DNA of 64,000 nt from Prunus persica. Its lineage: Eukaryota > Streptophyta > Magnoliopsida > Rosales > Rosaceae. A program made the translations under genes and the position numbers. The stretch spans positions 12,371,911 to 12,435,910 of the forward strand of contig NC_034014.1 in the NCBI RefSeq assembly GCF_000346465.2, read 5' to 3'. Positions 58,120 through 64,000 of the stretch are shown here, piece after piece (position 1 is the first letter of the stretch; each line of letters starts with the position of its first letter). The notes below the pieces were generated by a model that worked only from the letters and a program-made list of their open reading frames with translations, ran no database searches and was not told the DNA's origin.

Positions 58120-60184
58120 TTTCAGTTTCAAACAGGAACGAAAAGGAATGAAGGTCGATCGAAAGAAAACAGAGGATTCTGACGAAAATCAAAGAACTGG
58201 AAAGAGTCAGGTTTTTGGATGAACAGGAACAGGGTTCCGGAAAAAACTTATAAAGAGATCGAGGAAGGATCGTGGGAGGTGAAGAAATTACCTAGATTAA
58301 AATAGCAGTGAAAAATACCCACTCCCCCATGAAGTCTAGTTGAATAGGCAGACGTGGGCTAGAGCAACGACAGGAAATGACGCGCATCATTAAAGTGGCC
58401 AATCATTAAGTCTGAAACTGTTTTGAAAAGATTCAGACTTAGGGGGTATTTTTTAGGCCAAAACTCTGTACGCCAGACCATTTCTTGTTAAAGGCCTATG
58501 ACAAAAAACCAATTGGGCTTTGGGTCTATTTTCGAATTGAAAATCGACCCAAAATGTTGAATTAACATAGACCATTTTTTTTGGGTAGGTTACAAATATT
58601 ACTGTGGTCTAAAAATTTAATTAATTATTGGCGATTAAAATCTGACGCATGCAGCCTTGGATCAAATGGCCCAGCTTCTAGAAAAAACTCTCACCATCTA
58701 ATCTCTACCCCAGAAGCAAGTCAACTGATCTTTTGACTAAAAAAAGTGTTCTCATAAGAGCCCCACATGACGTTCTGACTTTGAAAAAGTCAAAATTCTC
58801 AACTAAGACAGAGGAAGTGATAGGGAGTTAATGAAATCAGGTCCTACAAAAGAGCTTCTCCATTTTTTGCCAAGAAAAGAAGATCAAATCCCCTCTCCAT
58901 ATGCAGAGAAGCTCTGCACCAAAGTAGGTTATAATTCCAAGAGATAAGTAGGTTACATTTTCAAGAGATAAGTAGGAAGTAAGGAAGTTGTTCACCAGGA
59001 AAAGAAAACTGACCATCATGGCAGATTGTGTTTTTACAAGAAACAAACAGAGAACAAGAAGAGTTGGTTTTTCTTTTCAAGAGAAAGCAAGGAAAAGACC
59101 ACCATAGAAACTGACTGTTGATGGTTCCTCTCTGCAAAATTAAATAACTCCCCTCTCTTTGTGGCATTGAAAAAAGAAAAATCTTTTGGAAAGATCTGTT
59201 GCCCAGTTTTTAAAAGATTAAAAGCCCTACTCCAACATTTTCTATAAATATGAGAGGAGGTGAACATATCAATGGACAACCAAAAAATCAATCAAGACAA
59301 AAACTCTCAAAGTCATACTCACAAATTCAAAAAGAACGATTGATCTCAGAAAGTCTTCAAATACTGAAGCAATCAAAACTCTTTGATCCACAAGAAACAA
59401 ATCAGCCATAATTCAAATATCTGATTTCAGCCCAGCTCAGAGAAACAGTTTTATAAAGCGAGATTTTTCTCGTTACAAATTTGGTTTAGCCCAAAGCCAA
59501 GTCAAGCAAAGTCCGGGTTTTTACAAATATGAAAACCTCAACAAATTTACAGAAAGCCTTGACCAAGCAGAACATGTATTATAGTGCAGCTCTAGCTCAG
59601 TGATCATCAATCCAGCCACTTCTGCCCTCTTCAGACTAAAGAGGCCTCAATTCTGCCCTTTCAACAAGCCTTCCATGCCCATTTGTATCGATTTCCAGCT
59701 GAAACTTATTAGTTGAAGGTGTTGACGATCCAATCCAAGATAGACATATCCAATCTAGCCCGATTCAGGGGCAGCTATCCAGGCAGAAATCGAAGTCCAA
59801 CGTTTTGTTGTCCTTTTCGGACTCGACATTTCTCTTTTTAAGTTTTGTAATAGGCAATTCTGCTTAAACAATTTGCTTTCTTTTTATCTATTTTGGCCAA
59901 AACTACCAGTTTTGTACTGTGAAAAATTGTAAAAGTCCTCACCATTCTGAGGCAAGAAAGGAACTTACTTGGGAGATATTCCTCACCCAAATTCACAATC
60001 GCTTGTTTAGAATCAGTAACTTGGAGGGCAAGTTATCTATTTTTTAGAAGTCTGCTAGGATTTTTATTGCTAGCAATGGCACGCTCATACACAAAAGAAA
60101 GTTGACTTGTTGACCAACAATGGTTTTCAAATCAATGGGGAACTTTACCCTACCATCACAGGATTAAATCAAAATGGGTGAACA
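57256..60184 (+). mobile_element. Segment inserted in the hAT gene: antisense PMD frame plus LTR
   Basis: The segment lies between two halves of one hAT transposase. Its right part, about 58447-60184, is an LTR related to 62380-63825. It ends AAATGGGTGAACA and is preceded by the purine tract AGGGGG (58441-58446). Its left part carries the PMD frame in antisense. Antisense extra frames upstream of the 3' LTR are known in some Tat-lineage gypsy elements, including frames with a domain otherwise seen in DNA transposons. I infer a truncated element of that kind. The target duplication is not visible. Confidence 0.6.
58447..60184 (+). repeat. LTR related to the one at the window end
   Basis: It shares with 62380-63825 the GAACTTACTTGGGAGATATTC block, CTCACCCAAATTCACAATCG, GAAGTCTGCTAGGATTT and the end GGGTGAACA. 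Start is approximate, placed after the purine tract. It reads TATTTTTTAGGCC where the other reads TGTTTGGGCC. Confidence 0.7.
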
Positions 60185-60402
60185 GGTTGACATGGTCCTA
60201 AAAGGATAGGCTCTTCGCACATTAGACGACGTAATCCTGGATCACGCTCAATATCATTGATATTAAAATCTTGATCGTCATCGACTCTTTGAAAATTAAC
60301 TCTTTCAACTTGAAGCTTAACAATGGGAGGCTTGACAATGGGAGACTCAAGAAGATTTTGCTCATCACAAATTGGAGTAGATAAAGAAGCACTAGAAGGC
60401 AT

Positions 60403-61743
60403 TGAACTAGATGATGACCATCATTCTGTTTCTTAAAAAAGACAACAAATTCTTTGGGCTTTTGGGTTCCGATTGTGATCCGACATCATAAAAGATAACC
60501 TATAAATAATATATATAGAAAGACCTTTAATTAAACATGCTAACAACAAAATCAAACATATCATATAGGGGATATGTGGAATTAAATCATAATAAGTAAT
60601 AACAAAAGAGTAAAAGATGAAGTTGACCAAGTTTGGGGTTTTTGAGATGGGAATATTGGAAAAAGTCTTCTCTCACCATATTATGATGTTGACCAAATTT
60701 TGGGCTCGATCCGAATTCAATATGTCAATACAATTAGACACTTCAAGTTCATATAGAGTTCATACTGTAAATGAAGTGGCTGGTGCATTGCATAGTTTTA
60801 GCGATTGGATTTCACTCAAAACTCACCAAATGACTTCTCCCACCATATTATGATGTTGACCATGTTTTGGGCTCGATCCGAATTCAATAGGTCGGGTTTC
60901 TTTTTCTGGGTTTATTTCAATGTCTCTGCATCGGGGATAGGAGGTGGGAACGTCGGGGTGGAGCTGGGTGGTAGGGGAGACGGAGGGGAGGGGATGGTTG
61001 CATGGGTTTTTTTTTAATTTTTTTTTTAAAAAATTTGTATTAAAATATTTAAAATATATATGTAATTAAAAAAAAAAGGCTTAATTTTAGAATATTTAAT
61101 TATGTTACTATCTATGTGGAGATGGGTTCCACCTTACCACATCACCAAGATTAATGAATAATGACCCATGTGTACGAAATTACAAAAATACCCCTACTAC
61201 GTCATCAAAGTTAACATATTTTTGGATGGAGTTGATGGCAGGGGGGAAAGTGGGTCACCAAACCTCGGTTAATGGATGAAAGTTTATCAAATTGAGTCTG
61301 GGAGAGCAAAGTAGGATTTGACCAAAGTTTCAGGGGACATTGGTGTAATTAAGCCTAATTTTTTTTTTTTAATTAAGAACAGCAAATAAAAAATTCTAAA
61401 CCACATTTAATCAAAGATGGAGACAAAAATTACCTGGGAGATGGTGATAAAGTTGAACCTTTGTTGCTGCCCACCAGTCAGCTTCCACTCTCCTCTCCAA
61501 CAACCATTGTCGAGCACACAAAGAAGAAGAGGACAAATTTACGAGGACAAGGAGATGAGATGCAGCGCATCATGGTTGGTTGGAAGGGTTTTCTTTTTCT
61601 CTTTTTGGGCTGGGCGAATAATATAGGCTGTCGGGCAAATTTTTTTTGTTTTTGGAAAGCCTTGGGCCAGGCAACAACCCATCCTACACTCCATGTAGGC
61701 TTGCCCCTCATGTTGAAGGCTAGATTTCAAAACTAACATTGAC
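60403..61743. other. Intergenic, repeats only
   Basis: It has a direct repeat at 60669-60724 and 60835-60890, T/A homopolymers near 61010-61075, and an inverted GGCTTAATT (61078) and AATTAAGCC (61348) pair about 270 bases apart that may mark a small MITE. A GC-richer part at 61430-61730 has overlapping frames without a known domain. Confidence 0.4.
60669..60890. repeat. 56-bp direct repeat, spacing about 166
   Basis: CACCATATTATGATGTTGACC, followed by TTTTGGGCTCGATCCGAATT, occurs at 60669-60724 and 60835-60890 with three or four differences. Confidence 0.85.
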
Positions 61744-61930
61744 TTGAATGATTTTGGTGAAGAGAACAGTAATGAAGAAAAGCTTGAAGATACAAAAAAT
61801 AATGAACAAGTATTTTCAGAGCATTCTAGAATTCGAAAAGAATTAATTCCAATTATTGGCATGGAGTTTGAATATGAAGATGAAGCATATAAGTCTTATA
61901 AAAATTATGCATATCATGCTGAGAAGCTTA
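61735..61930 (+). pseudogene. FAR1-type DNA-binding domain, N-terminal fragment
   Basis: The plus-strand frame has an acidic run (NDFGEENSNEEKLEDT) followed by IPIIGMEFEYEDEAYKSYKN, then YAYHAEK. The motif GMEF-x-x-x-x-x-A-Y-x-x-Y is the start of the FAR1/FHY3 DNA-binding region, derived from Mutator-like transposases. It ends abruptly where the antisense FAR1 segment begins, and no start codon is obvious. Confidence 0.7.
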
Positions 61931-62379
61931 GTTGTTTATGTACAGGAATATTAACTTTGCTCATATGAGCATTATAGACCTTTGTAGACTTTGTTAAGTT
62001 ACGGTGAGATCTCAATAGATGGACTTTATCAACTGTGATCATGTCATGGTTGTGTACCTCATTGAATCCTACAACAATGTACTTATTCTTCTATTTCACC
62101 TTCAATATCGGAAGTTTAGCCTTGCAACCAGTTCGAGTACAATCTCGCCGTCCTCTCTTACGACTAACAGTGCTTGTCAACGAATACCCCTGTTTACAAC
62201 ATACACATTCCTTTCTTGTTACCTCTCCTGTCAGTGTGCACATTCTCGTCGTAGAACACAGAATGGTGAATCCGGCTTTCACAGCATACATATTATAGAA
62301 ATTGAACACATCGTCACAGCAAAGTCCCAATTTTGGTTTCAACTCCGACCTTACTTCCGGTGTCACCTGTCCTTCACAC
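61918..62379 (-). pseudogene. FAR1-type DNA-binding domain, antisense fragment
   Basis: On the minus strand from 62379: TPEVRSELKPKLGLCCDDVF, NFYNMYAVKAGFTIL, EVTRKECVCCKQGYS, SRKRGRRDCTRTGCKAKL, then after a stop near 62091 IVVGFNEVHNHDMITVDK and LLRSHRNL. This covers the FAR1 zinc-binding pattern with its Cys pairs and the HNH end. The upstream part is removed by the LTR starting at 62380. The SWIM and transposase domains of a full protein are missing. Confidence 0.85.
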
Positions 62380-63825
62380 TGTTTGGGCCTAAATCTAGCA
62401 CGTCAAAGTTCAAAAGACAGGCCCATGGTAAAATTACCTGCCCAGCCCAAAAAGCTTGAGGATAACAAAAATTAGGATCCAGACAGATTGGGCTTCACAC
62501 CAGCACCCAGCCCAAGAAAGACCAAACGTGGAAACTGTCATTTGGGCTTCAAGGATCAGTCCATAATTTTTTGGGTTCAAACCCAAGGGATTAAAAACAT
62601 ACCCACGTGACTACCTCAGCTTTGAAAAGTCAGCAATTCCAACTAAAATAAAAATATGAGAGGGACATCTCTGAAGCACTGCCAACAGAAGATCAAAACC
62701 CATCTATGTTCGGAGATTTTGCTCCAGAGCAATACACCATCTTCCGAGGAATTCACGGATCACACTTTCTAAAGTTAGAACGGGAAATAGAGAGTTGTTC
62801 AGAAAATACAAAAAGAAAACCAACCGCCATAAAATTTAGCCCACACAGACGGTGGCGTTGGTTGAAATAAAAAGCTGCCACCCAGGAAACCAGGGAAGGG
62901 ACTGCTTTAGGAGGTGACTACTGAGAGCCTATCTGCCATGATTGATAAAAATCCATTTTACTTTACATTATAGGAGATCTTTTTACCGCCCATTAATAAA
63001 AAGCACCTCCCCAAGAGGGTCTCTTATAAAAGCGAAAATAGGCAAGGAGGAGAAGGACACTCAATTCATCAATCAATCAAAAAAACACAACCAAAAGCTC
63101 ACTTGGATTCCAAGAGAAACCAGTTTTAGATCATAATTCCAAAGTTCAGACTTAGAAAATAAGTCTTCTAAAACGAGATCCCTCTTGTTACAAATTTGGT
63201 TCAGCAAAAGCCAAGAATAGCCACTTCTGCCCCTTCAAACTGAAGAAGCTGCAATTCTGCCCACTCAAAAGCCTCACGAAGCGTGAAGCAAACATAAAGC
63301 TCTGCCAAAATCGAACTTTGGTATCGATTTATAGCTCAGCCTAGCATCTGAAATCACGAAGCAGTACGGACCGACCCAGGCACGTCCAGTCCAGCCCAAA
63401 CCAAAGCCTTCCATCTAAGCAGAAGCGGAGTTCCGGCCATCTTTTAACCTTCCTAGCGTTGATATGCTTATTTATTGTTTTGTAAAAAGCAGTTCTGCCT
63501 AAAACAGACCAACTTCTATCGAATATTTCTGACCAGAACAGTCATTTGATACTGAGATAAATTATGAAAGTCCTCACCAATCTGAGGCAGGAAAAGAACT
63601 TACTTGGGAGATATTCCTCACCCAAATTCACAATCGTTTGTTTTAGAAGTCAGTAACTTGAGGCGCAAGTTATCCACTCTAAAAAGAAGTCTGCTAGGAT
63701 TTACATTGCTAGCAGTGGCACGCTCACACACCAAAGAAAGCTGACTTGTCGACCAACAAATGGTCTCCAAGCCAGTGGGGAACTTCGCCCCTCCATCTCA
63801 GGAGTAAACACAAAACGGGTGAACA
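62380..63825 (+). repeat. 5' LTR of a Ty3/gypsy element running off the window
   Basis: It starts about TGTTTGGGCCTAAATC and ends AAACGGGTGAACA. It is followed directly by ATTTGGCACGCCCAGTGGGA, a primer-binding site typical of plant gypsy elements. It is related to the LTR at 58447-60184. A TATA-like TCTTATAAAAGCG lies at about 63021. Confidence 0.75.
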
Positions 63826-64000
63826 ATTTGGCACGCCCAGTGGGACTTCTCAGTATACATACTCTGACAGAATCATTCACAGATTTATAAATACCGGAAG
63901 CTCTAGCCAGAACCGGCACCACCACGGAGATAAACCAGATGGCTCTCAGGGAAGGCCTCGAGTCAGAAGAAAGCGATGCTAGGCAATCAGCCCACGACAG
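63826..64000 (+). mobile_element. Primer-binding site and leader of a gypsy element, open at the window edge
   Basis: TTTGGCACGCCCAGTGGGAC (63827-63846) is the primer-binding site. An ATG at 63939 opens MALREGLESEESDARQSAHD and stays open to the window end, a possible gag start. The rest lies outside. Confidence 0.6.

Larger units (their letters stand above)
55171..60402 (-). pseudogene. hAT transposase of the ZMYM1/TTF-zinc-finger type, split
   Basis: On the minus strand the N-terminus (60402-60185) reads MPSSASLSTPICDEQ ... NINDIERDPGLRRLMCEEPI ... GPCQP and is cut by an insertion. It resumes at about 57255 with the TTF-type zinc-finger end (FIVHGFQSWKRI, NSPHHLAMQKW), then LTTTIEGIQYLANQALAFRG. 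The DDE region follows (KLCILVDESLD, MAIVQRFVD, HERFFDIVSVVD, then PYAYYVHCYAHRLQLAL at about 56500). Later parts lie at 56380-55808 and 55774-55421, ending near 55330 with SIIEEFKISKPRR. CAATGGCGGATCTAGG at about 55171 may be one terminus. Many stops and shifts are present. Confidence 0.85.

Noticed and set aside
61417..61862. Overlapping frames of 69 to 107 codons
   Set aside because: They overlap on both strands with no family match. Only the FAR1 segment from 61735 onward is supported.

Overview
The window is nuclear DNA from a flowering plant, probably a dicot. The evidence is a fully introned plant CCA-adding enzyme gene, an intronless arabinogalactan-protein gene, a Cassandra retrotransposon with 5S-rRNA-derived LTRs, and plant lineages of copia, gypsy, hAT, PIF/Harbinger and FAR1-type sequence. 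The repeat style would suit a woody Rosaceae-like genome, but no base here proves a family. Only two host genes are convincing. Most of the rest is nested, decaying mobile DNA.

Layout. 1-7.7 kb: a gypsy integrase remnant, a ~1.9 kb LTR-like block, and a solo LTR (target-site duplication, TSD, ATCTT) that holds a hAT-like element, which in turn holds a TA/TAC microsatellite field and a small inverted-repeat element. A solo Cassandra LTR (TSD TTCAT) follows. 7.8-15.3 kb: a gag-only copia-like remnant on the minus strand, split by a PIF/Harbinger-like element (TSD TTA) that itself holds a deleted gypsy element (TSD ATAGT). 15.4-23 kb: a second copy of the 1.9 kb block and a second copia gag remnant split by a solo LTR (TSD TCTCA). 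23.7-24.2 kb: the AGP gene. 25.9-35.8 kb: a nearly complete minus-strand copia element (TSD TATAT) with a whole Cassandra element inside its 5' LTR. It landed in the TA tract of an older LTR. 36-43 kb: a gene-like relic and the CCA gene (15 exons, minus strand, 572 codons). 44-51.5 kb: a hAT-like repeat, a 166-bp tandem array, and an old copia element with a decayed gag-pol. 51.8-54.5 kb: a PIF/Harbinger element (TSD TAA) with Myb-like and DDE remnants. 55.2-60.4 kb: a decayed ZMYM/TTF-type hAT transposase gene, split by a segment carrying a plant-mobile-domain reading frame and an LTR. 61.7-62.4 kb: two FAR1-domain fragments facing each other. 62.4-64 kb: the 5' LTR and primer-binding region of a gypsy element that runs off the window.

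The host genes do unrelated jobs: tRNA 3'-end maturation and cell-surface glycoprotein. There is no operon-like logic. What the window does record is an ordered history of insertions, because several TSDs and one unoccupied homologous site are visible. I found no clearly new biological system. The most unusual object is a single reading frame that runs from a plant mobile domain into the zinc-finger part of a hAT transposase.
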